This document shows, in pieces, positions 10,274-18,772 of a DNA stretch of 64,000 bases. Within the stretch, counting starts at the first letter, position 1. Each line of letters starts with the position of its first letter. This DNA is from Duganella sp. BJB476. Lineage in GTDB: Bacteria > Pseudomonadota > Gammaproteobacteria > Burkholderiales > Burkholderiaceae_D. The stretch lies in the NCBI RefSeq assembly GCF_003416895.1, contig NZ_QVIO01000004.1, positions 186,001 to 250,000 of the forward strand, written 5' to 3'. The notes under the pieces are model-generated. The model was not told the origin of the DNA. It was given only the letters and a program-made list of their open reading frames with translations, and made no database searches. A program made the position numbers and the translations under genes.

Positions 10274-11095
10274 TTATTTGTACATGGGTCCTGCGGTGAC
10301 GAACGGGCCTCCCTGGTAGATGGTCGGCGCATCGCCGGCGGCCGGGTAGGCCGCGCTGTCGGGGAAGTTGCCGGCGAACTGGCCGGAGCTGTGCTTGGGC
10401 ACATAGCCCAGGTGCGAGGCGTGCTTGTTGTCCCACCACTTGGTCGGATTGTCCGAGGTGCCAAAGGTGATCGTGTGGCCGACGCGCGGCGTGAACAGCG
10501 AGCAGCGGATCAGCTCCACCAGGTCGTCGTAGGCCAGGTAGGTGACCATCATGCGGCTGTTCTTCGGTTCCGGGAAGGAGGAGCCGATGCGCAGGCAGAC
10601 GGTCTCCGTGCCGAAGCGGTCGTAGTAGTAGCGTGACAGCGCTTCGCCAAAGGCCTTCGACACGCCGTAGAAACCGTCGGGACGCAGCGGCATGCTGGCG
10701 TCGATCAGTTGCGTGGTTTCGTAGAAGCCCACCACGTGGCTGGAACTGGCGTAGATCACGCGCTTGACGCCGCACTTGTGCACCGCCTCGTACAGGTGGT
10801 GCAGGCCGAGGATGTTGGCGTTCATGATGGGTTCGAACTTGTCTTCGACCGAGATGCCGCCGAAGTGCAGCACGGCGTCCACGCCTTCCATCATTTTCAG
10901 CACGCCGTCACGGTCGCCCAGGTCGCCGATGACGATCTCCTCGCCTTCGCCTGCCGGGCCCAGGTCCTTGACGTCGTTCAGGCGCACCACGTCGGCCCAG
11001 GCCTTGGCGCGCTCGCGCAGGATGGTGCCCAGGCCGCCGCCGGCGCCGGTCAGGAGGATACGTTTGAATGGTTTTGCGCTAGAAGTAGTGGTCAT
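10274..11095 (-). CDS. udh: Uronate dehydrogenase (NAD-dependent, SDR)
   Basis: Oxidises D-glucuronate or D-galacturonate to the aldarolactone with NAD+ (EC 1.1.1.203), the first step of the oxidative uronate pathway. The protein has 273 residues with the SDR glycine motif TGAGGGLG near residue 16, the NAD acidic segment IGDLGD, a Ser in ASSSHVVGF and the catalytic YGVSK. The C-terminal SDNPTKWWDN is characteristic of Udh. The product would feed the glucarate dehydratase encoded at 18773. An AAACGTTT operator lies 15 bases before the start, so the udh-GH105 unit is probably under the LacI regulator encoded next to it. Confidence 0.92.
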   Translation of the reverse strand: MTTTSSAKPFKRILLTGAGGGLGTILRERAKAWADVVRLNDVKDLGPAGEGEEIVIGDLGDRDGVLKMMEGVDAVLHFGGISVEDKFEPIMNANILGLHHLYEAVHKCGVKRVIYASSSHVVGFYETTQLIDASMPLRPDGFYGVSKAFGEALSRYYYDRFGTETVCLRIGSSFPEPKNSRMMVTYLAYDDLVELIRCSLFTPRVGHTITFGTSDNPTKWWDNKHASHLGYVPKHSSGQFAGNFPDSAAYPAAGDAPTIYQGGPFVTAGPMYK

Positions 11096-11109
11096 TTTAG
11101 GTTTTGTAG

Positions 11110-11121
11110 TTAAACGTTTAA
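11110..11121. promoter_or_regulatory. LacI-family operator before udh
   Basis: Perfect 12-base palindrome TTAAACGTTTAA with a central CG, 15 bases upstream of the udh start codon and in the udh/lacI divergent region. The same AAACGTTT core recurs before the divergent operon at 12297-12312. Confidence 0.7.
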
Positions 11122-11251
11122 TCGCAAGTATAGCGAATATTTTTTCGGGGTCAATCGCTTTCGTGTCAGCAGGAGCATGGTGTGTGGCGGATTTGCCGTG
11201 CTAAGATCGAAGCGGATGGCCCATTAAAATAGAAATCGATTGACTGGATTG

Positions 11252-12244
11252 ATGAAAAAACCGATACCCACCATCCGCGATGTGGCCGCAGCAGCCGGTG
11301 TTTCGACCGCCACCGTGTCCAAGTTCGTCAACGGCGCGCAGCGTTTTTCGGCGGGCGTGGAAGCGACCATCACACAGGTTATCGCCGACCTGGGCTACCG
11401 TTCCAATCCGCTGGCGGCGTCGATGATCACCGGCCGCACCAAGAGTATCGGCCTGTCGTTGCTGGACCTGGCCAATCCGCACTTCGCCAGCGTGGTCAAG
11501 GGCGCGAATCGCGTGGCGCAGGAGCATGGCTACACGCTGCTGCTGGTCGATACCGACGAAAACCCGGATCGCGAACGTCCCTTGCTGGAGGCGCTGAGCC
11601 GCCGCGTGGACGGTATGTTCGTCATTTCGCGCATAGCGGAATCGGACATGGGCTGGATGATGGAGCTGGGGAAGCCGATGGTGTTCTTCGGCCATCTGGC
11701 GCAGCACGATATTCCGTGGGTGGCGGGCGACGACCGTCGCGGCGCCTGCATGCTGGCGCGGCACCTGGTGGCGCAAGGGCACCGCAAAATCGCCTACCTG
11801 GGCTTCTCCAAGTCGAGGCGCGATGAGGAACGTCTGGCCAGCATCCGCGAATGCCTCTCCACGCACGGCCTGCCACTGGAGCTGCATGACGCCGGCGCGC
11901 CGTCGGCGCAGGAAGGCGCGCGCGTGTGCTCGGCCATCATGCTTGGCGCCGACCATCCGGATGCGCTGATCTGCTACAACGACCTGATGGCGCTGGGCTT
12001 CATGAAAGCCGCGCAGACGCTGGGCTTCCGCCTGCCGGAGGACATCTCGGTGGCCGGCTTCGACAACATCCAGTTCGGCGCCTACACCTCGCCGCCGCTG
12101 ACCACCGTCGACCTGCAAAGCGAGCGATTGGGCGCCGCTGCGATGGAGCAGCTGATAGGCCAGATCGAAGGCAAACCTGCCGCCACCTTCAACTTGATCG
12201 AGCCGCAGCTGATACTGCGCGGCTCCACCGCCAACCGCGTTTAA
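11252..12244 (+). CDS. LacI-family transcriptional regulator of the uronate locus
   Basis: A DNA-binding repressor with an N-terminal helix-turn-helix (TIRDVAAAAGVSTATVSKFVNG, residues about 6-27), a hinge and a periplasmic-binding-protein-like sensor domain; 331 residues, normal length. The ATG at 11252 is chosen because it places the HTH at the usual distance; an upstream in-frame TTG at 11240 would add four residues. It sits between the two arms of the locus, and AAACGTTT sites precede both. The inducer is probably a uronate or oligosaccharide, which is inference from context. Confidence 0.9.
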   Translation: MKKPIPTIRDVAAAAGVSTATVSKFVNGAQRFSAGVEATITQVIADLGYRSNPLAASMITGRTKSIGLSLLDLANPHFASVVKGANRVAQEHGYTLLLVDTDENPDRERPLLEALSRRVDGMFVISRIAESDMGWMMELGKPMVFFGHLAQHDIPWVAGDDRRGACMLARHLVAQGHRKIAYLGFSKSRRDEERLASIRECLSTHGLPLELHDAGAPSAQEGARVCSAIMLGADHPDALICYNDLMALGFMKAAQTLGFRLPEDISVAGFDNIQFGAYTSPPLTTVDLQSERLGAAAMEQLIGQIEGKPAATFNLIEPQLILRGSTANRV

Positions 12245-12296
12245 GAGCGTTTTTTTCACATGACGCTTTACGTCCCCGGAAAAATCACATAACATC

Positions 12297-12312
12297 GGTT
12301 AAACGTTTTCCA
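12297..12312. promoter_or_regulatory. LacI-family operator before the lyase/GH operon
   Basis: GGTTAAACGTTTTCC contains the AAACGTTT core with flanking GG...CC symmetry and two mismatched pairs. It lies about 20 bases before the ATG at 12331. Sharing the core with the perfect site at 11110-11121 indicates one regulator for both arms. Confidence 0.65.
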
Positions 12313-12330
12313 AGAAGAGTCTGCCACCCC

Positions 12331-14205
12331 ATGATTTCGACCCGATTCCGTCTTTCCGCGCTCGCGCTGGCCGCCATGCTGGCCACCGGCGGCGCAGCTG
12401 CGCAAACCGCCGCCAACTATGTGCCACCGCAGGCGACCGTGCCGATGAACCGCATCGTGCAGGACAACGCTTACCAGCAGCTGGACTATTTTTTCAAGAA
12501 GCTGGTGGCGGAAAAGGAAGCCATCGTCATCGACGGCTACGCGCCGTTCAAGGCTGGCGACAAATTCTTGCCGGGTAAAGTGGCGGCGGGCCTGGGCCAT
12601 GTACTGCTGAACAGCGCCAAGGACGATCCGGCGCTGCCGCAGAAGCTGCGCGACTATCGCGACATCGCCGATATGACGGTCGGCATGGACAACCACACCT
12701 GGGGCATCTATTACTACATCGGCACGCTGGTCAAGCTGAAGGAAGCGGGCTTGCTGGAGCAGGCGGTCAGCCCGGCCACGCTGGAGAAGCTGCGCAAGCA
12801 GCTGGACTGGCGCACCTTTGTCACCGTGCCGCAGTATGACTTGATCAACCTGCCGACCAATTACTACGGCGTGGCGTTCAGCATCGCGCGCCTGCGCATG
12901 CTCATGGGTTGGGAGGACGACAGCGGCAGCAAGATCCTGCTCGACAAAATGCTCACCCATTACAAAAAGTACTCGGGCAAGTTCGGCTTCTCCGACGAGA
13001 CCGATGGCGAAGGGCGCTTCGACCGCTACAGCATCTTGCTGATCGCGGAAATCTGCGAGCGCTTCCTGGAAACCGGCATGGAGCCGACCCCGGAGCTGAA
13101 AGGCCTGCTGCGCAAGGCGGCCGACATCGCGCTCAACGTCAGCAACGCCGCCGGTGACGGCTTCAGTTTCGGCCGCAGCCTCGGGCCGTATGGCGAGACG
13201 GCGCTGGTCGAGATCCTGTCCGTGTCCGCCTACCTGGACGTGCTGACGGCGGAAGAGAAGCAGTACGCATATGCCTTCTCGTCGCGCGTCGCCGCCCGCT
13301 ACATGGACTTCTGGTACGACCCGTCCATGCACTCGCTGGACATGTGGGGCAAGGGCCGCCGCACCGACACCTATCGCGGCAAGCACCGCATCCTGGGCGA
13401 GAACTTCTCGCTGCTGCACCAGCTGATCTACACCAACGACACCTGGAACAAGGCCGGCATGAAGGATGCGCCGCCCAAGGCCGACCTGCAGGCGTGGTTG
13501 GACAAGAACCGTCCGCAGTTCAGCACCACCACTTTCGCGCAGGGCGAGTACGACCGCGCGCTGACCGTTTTCCGCGACGGCAAGCACGTCGTCAGCCTGA
13601 ACATCATCAACGGCGGCATCAGCCAGCATGACAACAGCCCGTACTACCCGCTGCCGTTCGCGCCGGGCATCGTCTCCGGCATCGCCGACAGCGGCAGTGC
13701 GCATCCGCAGCTGCTGCCCAAGTTCACCATGGCCGATGGCGCGCAGTTGATCGGAACCGCCTGGATCAAGGACATCAAGACCAGTCAGGCCGGCCAGCGC
13801 TACACCGTCAGCTATCGCCAGGATGAGCTGGACCGGCTGGGCAAGAAAAGCCCGGTCAAGGACGGCCGCATCAAGCTGCAAACCACCTACACGCTGGAAC
13901 ACGGACAGCTGACCCGCAACGACGTCTACACGCCGGTGGGTACGCAGGAAGTGGAGAAGATCACGCTGGAATTCGCATCCTTCTCGGAGCAGCCGGCTAT
14001 TGAAGGCAGCACCGTCACCTTCGCCAAGGGGGATGTGGACGAGTACAGCGTCTCCGGCCTGCAGCAATGCCAGGTCGCGCCGACCAACGGCAGCAAGGAT
14101 TACATGGCGCCGTATGGGGCGATGAAGACGCTCGTCACCTGCAGCACCGGCAAGCTGACGATGAAGGAACCGCTGACGATCAAGTGGACCATCAAATACC
14201 ACTAA
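12331..14205 (+). CDS. Exported protein of unknown family, candidate polysaccharide lyase
   Basis: A 624-residue protein with a signal peptide (ending GGAAAQ). I do not recognise a named family. Residues about 25-390 look like an alpha/alpha-toroid: repeated amphipathic helices with conserved-looking aromatic segments such as MDNHTWGIYYYIG, NLPTNYYGVAFSIARLR and FSFGRSLGPYGETA. The rest is beta-rich with an antiparallel-sandwich character. That architecture is shared by several polysaccharide lyase families (for example PL8, PL15, PL17, PL21). It is the first gene of the operon behind the LacI operator, followed 7 bases later by the CHMI-like gene. A downstream unsaturated-uronyl hydrolase implies that a lyase must exist in the system. 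The lyase role is inference. Confidence 0.55.
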   Translation: MISTRFRLSALALAAMLATGGAAAQTAANYVPPQATVPMNRIVQDNAYQQLDYFFKKLVAEKEAIVIDGYAPFKAGDKFLPGKVAAGLGHVLLNSAKDDPALPQKLRDYRDIADMTVGMDNHTWGIYYYIGTLVKLKEAGLLEQAVSPATLEKLRKQLDWRTFVTVPQYDLINLPTNYYGVAFSIARLRMLMGWEDDSGSKILLDKMLTHYKKYSGKFGFSDETDGEGRFDRYSILLIAEICERFLETGMEPTPELKGLLRKAADIALNVSNAAGDGFSFGRSLGPYGETALVEILSVSAYLDVLTAEEKQYAYAFSSRVAARYMDFWYDPSMHSLDMWGKGRRTDTYRGKHRILGENFSLLHQLIYTNDTWNKAGMKDAPPKADLQAWLDKNRPQFSTTTFAQGEYDRALTVFRDGKHVVSLNIINGGISQHDNSPYYPLPFAPGIVSGIADSGSAHPQLLPKFTMADGAQLIGTAWIKDIKTSQAGQRYTVSYRQDELDRLGKKSPVKDGRIKLQTTYTLEHGQLTRNDVYTPVGTQEVEKITLEFASFSEQPAIEGSTVTFAKGDVDEYSVSGLQQCQVAPTNGSKDYMAPYGAMKTLVTCSTGKLTMKEPLTIKWTIKYH

Positions 14206-14212
14206 GGACATC

Positions 14213-14593
14213 ATGCCGCACTTAAAAATCGAATACACCGCCAATCTCGACGCGCTCGCCGACATCGGCGAGTTGTGCAAGACGCTGTCGCACACGCTGG
14301 TGACGTTGAAGGACTCCGGCGGAACGCTGGTGTTCCCGCTGCTGGGAACCCGCGTGCTGGCCTATCCGGCCGCGCAGTACGCAGTGGCGGACGGCGAACA
14401 GGGGCGCGCCTTCGTCTACATGAACATGCGCATCACGCCGGGCCGCAGCGAAGAACTGGTGACAGCAGTCGGCGACGCCGTGCTGGCCGCCGCACGCGCG
14501 CACCTCGCTCCAGTGCTGTACAAACTGCCGGTGCGTCTCACCCTGCATATCGACGCGACACCACCTGCCTACGAAGGCAAATTCAGTAGTTAA
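14213..14593 (+). CDS. 5-carboxymethyl-2-hydroxymuconate isomerase (CHMI/HpaF)-like tautomerase
   Basis: 126 residues with the tautomerase-superfamily N-terminus Met-Pro (MPHLKIEYTANL), where Pro becomes the catalytic N-terminal residue after Met removal. The overall length and the pattern TLVTLKDSGGTLVFPLLGTRVLAYPA match CHMI. Classical HpaF acts in homoprotocatechuate catabolism, but no other hpa gene is near. The gene is locked in the carbohydrate operon, 7 bases after the candidate lyase gene, so it may tautomerise an unsaturated uronate or keto-sugar. That role is speculative. Confidence 0.8.
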   Translation: MPHLKIEYTANLDALADIGELCKTLSHTLVTLKDSGGTLVFPLLGTRVLAYPAAQYAVADGEQGRAFVYMNMRITPGRSEELVTAVGDAVLAAARAHLAPVLYKLPVRLTLHIDATPPAYEGKFSS

Positions 14594-14610
14594 AAAACTT
14601 GGAGACCTGG

Positions 14611-16521
14611 ATGCGTAGTGTATTGAAGCTGTTGGTGGTAGCGGGCTGCCTGTCGGCGATTGCGGCGGCATGGGCGCAGGACGACCAGGCCCCTGGCCAG
14701 GCGATGGTGGTGCCGGCCGCCGGCGCCCGCGTCGCTCCGTCGGCAGTGACGAAGCAGCCGCCCACGCTGCAAAACATCTACGGACGCACCCACCTGCTGC
14801 TGGACGGCCGCTGGAACTACATCGTCGATCCCTACGAAGCGGGCTACTACAACTACCGTCACCAGCCGTTCGACCAATCCGCCACAGGCTCCGGCGGCTT
14901 CTACGACGACCGCAAGCCCAAGGACAAAACCGAGTCGGTTGAATACAGCTTCGACGGCTCGCCAACACTGGCTATTCCCGGCGACTGGAACTCGCAGAAC
15001 GCCAAGCTGGAAAACTACGAGGGCACGGTCTGGATGCGCCAGCAGTTCCAGGCCGCCCCCAAGGATGGTAAGCACTACTTCCTCTACTTCGGCGCGGTCA
15101 ATTACGAAGCGCACGTCTACCTGAACGGCAAGAAGGTCGGAAGCCATAAAGGCGGCTTCACGCCGTTCCAGTTCGAAGTGACGGGCCGCCTGCTGAAGGG
15201 CCAGAACACGGTGATCGTCAAGGCCGACAACACCCGCCACCAGGACGACATCCCGACACTGAACACCGACTGGTGGAACTACGGCGGCATCACCCGCGAC
15301 GTGCTACTGGCCGAAACGCCGGACACCTACATCGCCGACTACCAGATCCAGCTGGCCAAGGGCGACATGGGTCGCATCGAAGGCTATGTGCAGATGACCG
15401 GCGCCCAGCGCTCACAGGATGTGACGATCACCATCCCCGAGGCGGGCGTCAAAACCACCGTGCACACCGGCGCAGACGGCCGCGCAGCGGTCAGCATCCC
15501 GCTGGCGAAGAGCAGGATGCGCTACTGGTCGCCGGAAGATCCCAAGCTTTACACCGTCACCATCGCCGGCGCGACCGACCAGCTGAATGACCGCATCGGC
15601 TTCCGCACTATCGAAACGCGCGGCCAGGACCTGCTGTTGAATGGGAAGTCGGTGTTCCTGCGCGGGATCTCGCTGCACGACGAGAACCCATTGATACCGG
15701 GCCGCCTGCGCGGCGAAGGCGACATGCGCATGATGCTGCAATGGGCCAAGGAGATGAACTGCAACTACGTCCGCCTGGCGCACTACCCGCACAGCGAGGA
15801 GATGATCAAGCTGGCCGACGAGATGGGCATCCTGGTCTGGGCCGAGGTACCAGTGTACTGGACCATCTCGTGGGAGAAGCCGGAAGTTTACGCCAACGCC
15901 AGTCAGCAGCTGACCGACCTGGTCACGCGTGACCGCAATCGCGCCAGCGTCATCATCTGGTCGATCGGGAACGAGACGCCGGTCAGCGATGCGCGCAACG
16001 TCTTCATGGGCAAGCTGGCCGACACCGTGCGCTCGCTGGACCATACCCGCCTGGTCGCCGCCGCGCTGGAAGTGCACCGCAAGGGCAACGAGGTGACGGT
16101 GGAAGATCCGCTAGCCGACAAGATCGATCTCGCCAGCTTCAACGAATACGCCGGCTGGTACTGGTCCGACAACAAGGAGATGCTGAAGTTCTCGTTCAAG
16201 GTCAATTACAACAAGCCGGTGATCATTACCGAATTCGGCGCCGACGCGCTGGGCGGCCTGCACGCCGACGACGACACCCGCTGGAGCGAGGAGTATCAGG
16301 ACCTGCTGTACAAGAACCAGTTCAAGCTGCTCGATGCGATTCCCGGCCTGCGGGGCATGACGCCGTGGGTGCTGACGGACTTCCGCTCGCCGCGCCGGCC
16401 GCACCCGTACTATCAGGACTTCTGGAACCGCAAGGGCCTGGTCTCCGAAACCGGCAAGAAAAAGCTGGCCTTCTACACGATGAAGGCTTACTACGACCAG
16501 AAACAGCAGCAGTACAAATGA
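14611..16521 (+). CDS. GH2 beta-glucuronidase (exported)
   Basis: A retaining glycosidase removing terminal beta-D-glucuronic acid. The start at ATG 14611 follows GGAG by 6 bases and gives a signal peptide (ending AAAWAQ); an in-frame TTG at 14599 is less likely. Domains are a jelly-roll sugar-binding domain, an Ig-like domain and a TIM barrel. The acid/base is E455 in SIGNETP and the nucleophile E541 in ITEFGAD. N606-R-K608 matches the NxK motif that in beta-glucuronidases binds the substrate carboxylate, which favours glucuronidase over galactosidase. The last bases overlap the GH3 start (ATGA). Confidence 0.88.
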   Translation: MRSVLKLLVVAGCLSAIAAAWAQDDQAPGQAMVVPAAGARVAPSAVTKQPPTLQNIYGRTHLLLDGRWNYIVDPYEAGYYNYRHQPFDQSATGSGGFYDDRKPKDKTESVEYSFDGSPTLAIPGDWNSQNAKLENYEGTVWMRQQFQAAPKDGKHYFLYFGAVNYEAHVYLNGKKVGSHKGGFTPFQFEVTGRLLKGQNTVIVKADNTRHQDDIPTLNTDWWNYGGITRDVLLAETPDTYIADYQIQLAKGDMGRIEGYVQMTGAQRSQDVTITIPEAGVKTTVHTGADGRAAVSIPLAKSRMRYWSPEDPKLYTVTIAGATDQLNDRIGFRTIETRGQDLLLNGKSVFLRGISLHDENPLIPGRLRGEGDMRMMLQWAKEMNCNYVRLAHYPHSEEMIKLADEMGILVWAEVPVYWTISWEKPEVYANASQQLTDLVTRDRNRASVIIWSIGNETPVSDARNVFMGKLADTVRSLDHTRLVAAALEVHRKGNEVTVEDPLADKIDLASFNEYAGWYWSDNKEMLKFSFKVNYNKPVIITEFGADALGGLHADDDTRWSEEYQDLLYKNQFKLLDAIPGLRGMTPWVLTDFRSPRRPHPYYQDFWNRKGLVSETGKKKLAFYTMKAYYDQKQQQYK

Positions 16522-18755
16522 CCATGAAAAAAACCACGCTTGCCCTGGCCGCGGCCTTGCTGCCGTTGTTGGCCCACGCGCAGGACGCGCAGATCGAAAG
16601 CAAGGTCGCCGCGCTGATGAAACAGATGACGGTGGCCGAGAAGGTCGGGCAGCTGCACCAGATCTCCGGCCGCCTGGTCACCGGCCCGACCAGCAGCGAC
16701 TACGCCGCCACGCTGGCCGATATCCGCCTTGGCAAAGTCGGCTCCATGCTCAACGTGAAAGGCGTGGCCGACACGCGCGCGATCCAGGCGCTGGCGCTGC
16801 AATCGCGGCTGCATATTCCGCTGCTGTTCGGCCAGGACGTGATCCACGGCTACCGTACAGTGTTCCCCGTGCCGCTGGGCGAATCGGCGTCGTGGGACAT
16901 GGAGGCGATCGAACAGTCGGCTCACATCGCCGCGCGTGAAGCCGCCGCCGCCGGCATCCACTGGACCTTCGCGCCGATGGTGGACGTGGCGCGCGATCCG
17001 CGCTGGGGCCGCGTGATGGAGGGCGCGGGTGAAGACGCCTTCCTCGGTTCGGCCATCGCGCGCGCACGCGTGCACGGCTTCCAGGGCAAGCAGCTGGGCG
17101 CAACCGATTCCGTGATGGCCACCGCCAAGCACTTCGCGGCATACGGCGCGGCGGTGGCGGGCCGCGACTACAACGCGGTCGACATGAGCAACCAGCAGCT
17201 GTTCGAAGTCTACCTGCCGCCGTTCAAGGCGGCGCTGGACGCGGGCGCGGCGACGTTCATGAACTCCTTCAACACGCTGAACGGCATACCGGCAACCGCC
17301 AACGTTTTCCTGCAACGCGACATCCTGAAAAACAGCTGGAACTTCAAGGGTTTCGTCGTCAGCGACTGGGGCTCGGTGCGCGAGATGGTGCCGCACGGTT
17401 ATGCCAGCGACCTGGCCGACGCCTCCGTCAAAGCCATCAACGCCGGCAGCGACATGGACATGGAGAGCTACGCCCACATCAAGCACCTTGAGGACGCAGT
17501 CAAGTCCGGCAAGGTGAACATGAAGACGCTGGACGATGCCGTGCGTCGCATCCTGTACAAGAAATTCGAGCTGGGCCTGTTCGACGATCCGTACCGCTAC
17601 TCGGTCGCCTCTCGGGAGAAGGCCGTGCTGGCCGATCCGTCGCACCGCGCCGCCGCGCTGGACGTGGCGCAGAAATCGCTGGTGCTACTGAAGAACGGCG
17701 CTGCCGGCGCCAAACCGCTGCCACTCTCGCGCGCCGCACAGAAGATCGCCGTCATCGGACCGTTGGCCGATGCGCGGCGTGATCTGGAAGGCGGCTGGGT
17801 GGTGGAGGGCGACCGCGCGCCCGTGGTCAGCATCCTTGAAGGCATCCGCAGCCACGCCGGTAAGGCGGAGGTCAGCTACGCGCCGGCCTGCGATAACCAC
17901 TGCAGCGGCACCGAGGGCTTTGCCGAAGCCGTCGCCACGGCCTCGAAGGCGGACGTCGTCGTGCTGGCCGTCGGCGAGACCTGGGACTTGAGCGGCGAAG
18001 CCAAGTCCCGCACCGACATCACGCTGCCCGGTCATCAGGAACAGCTGTTCGCCGCGCTGAAGGCGACCGGCAAACCGATCGTGGTGGTGATGCTGGCCGG
18101 CCGTCCGCTGGTGTTCAACACCATTGCCGAGCAGGCGGACGCCATCGTCTATGCATGGTTCCCCGGCAGCGAAGGCGGCAACGCGGTTGCCAACGTGCTT
18201 TTCGGCGATTACAACCCGTCCGCCAAGCTGCCGATCACCTTCCCGCGCAGCGTCGGCCAGATTCCGCTGTCGTACGCGCAGTACAACACCGGCCGTCCCG
18301 TCACCGACGAGAAGAACGTGGTCTACAAGTCGGCCTACATCGATTCCGTCAACACGCCGCGCTATGCCTTCGGGCATGGCCTGAGCTACACCGATTTCAA
18401 ATACTCCGGCCTGACCATCAGCGGCAAGGAGATGTCGCCATCGCAGCAGGTCACGCTGTCGTTCGACCTGGCCAACACCGGCAAGGCCGAGGGCACCGAG
18501 ATCGTGCAGCTCTACCTGCGCGACATGGTCGCCTCGGTGGTGCGGCCGGTGAAGGAGCTGAAAGGCTTCCAGAAGATCCATCTGCAGGTGGGCGAGCAGC
18601 GCCGCGTGAGCTTCACCATCGATCGCGAGCTGCTGTCGTTCTTCAACAGCCAGCTGGTTTGGGGCGCCGAAGCCGGCGACTTCAAACTGATGGTCGGCAG
18701 CGCCTCCGACGATAGCCGTCTTGAGGGCGCGCTCAAACTGCTTCCACCCAAATAA
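16518..18755 (+). CDS. bglX: GH3 beta-glucosidase, periplasmic (BglX-like)
   Basis: A 745-residue exported glycosidase releasing terminal beta-D-glucose from oligosaccharides. It has a signal peptide (ending LLAHAQ), the GH3 N-terminal barrel with KHFAAYG and GRDYN substrate-binding segments, and the nucleophile D283 in FVVSDWGS. The alpha/beta C-terminal domain has GETWDLSGEA and a fibronectin-III-like end domain. The ATG at 16518 overlaps the GH2 stop codon; a second ATG two codons later is an alternative. Translational coupling with the beta-glucuronidase suggests that the target carries both glucose and glucuronic acid. Confidence 0.9.
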   Translation: MTMKKTTLALAAALLPLLAHAQDAQIESKVAALMKQMTVAEKVGQLHQISGRLVTGPTSSDYAATLADIRLGKVGSMLNVKGVADTRAIQALALQSRLHIPLLFGQDVIHGYRTVFPVPLGESASWDMEAIEQSAHIAAREAAAAGIHWTFAPMVDVARDPRWGRVMEGAGEDAFLGSAIARARVHGFQGKQLGATDSVMATAKHFAAYGAAVAGRDYNAVDMSNQQLFEVYLPPFKAALDAGAATFMNSFNTLNGIPATANVFLQRDILKNSWNFKGFVVSDWGSVREMVPHGYASDLADASVKAINAGSDMDMESYAHIKHLEDAVKSGKVNMKTLDDAVRRILYKKFELGLFDDPYRYSVASREKAVLADPSHRAAALDVAQKSLVLLKNGAAGAKPLPLSRAAQKIAVIGPLADARRDLEGGWVVEGDRAPVVSILEGIRSHAGKAEVSYAPACDNHCSGTEGFAEAVATASKADVVVLAVGETWDLSGEAKSRTDITLPGHQEQLFAALKATGKPIVVVMLAGRPLVFNTIAEQADAIVYAWFPGSEGGNAVANVLFGDYNPSAKLPITFPRSVGQIPLSYAQYNTGRPVTDEKNVVYKSAYIDSVNTPRYAFGHGLSYTDFKYSGLTISGKEMSPSQQVTLSFDLANTGKAEGTEIVQLYLRDMVASVVRPVKELKGFQKIHLQVGEQRRVSFTIDRELLSFFNSQLVWGAEAGDFKLMVGSASDDSRLEGALKLLPPK

Positions 18756-18772
18756 CCAGAAGACATCGACAC

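Noticed and set aside
10255..10464. N-terminal extension of the GH88/GH105 gene
   Set aside because: The in-frame extension overlaps the 3' end of udh and is Ser/Thr/Pro-rich nonsense; the signal peptide begins at 10254.
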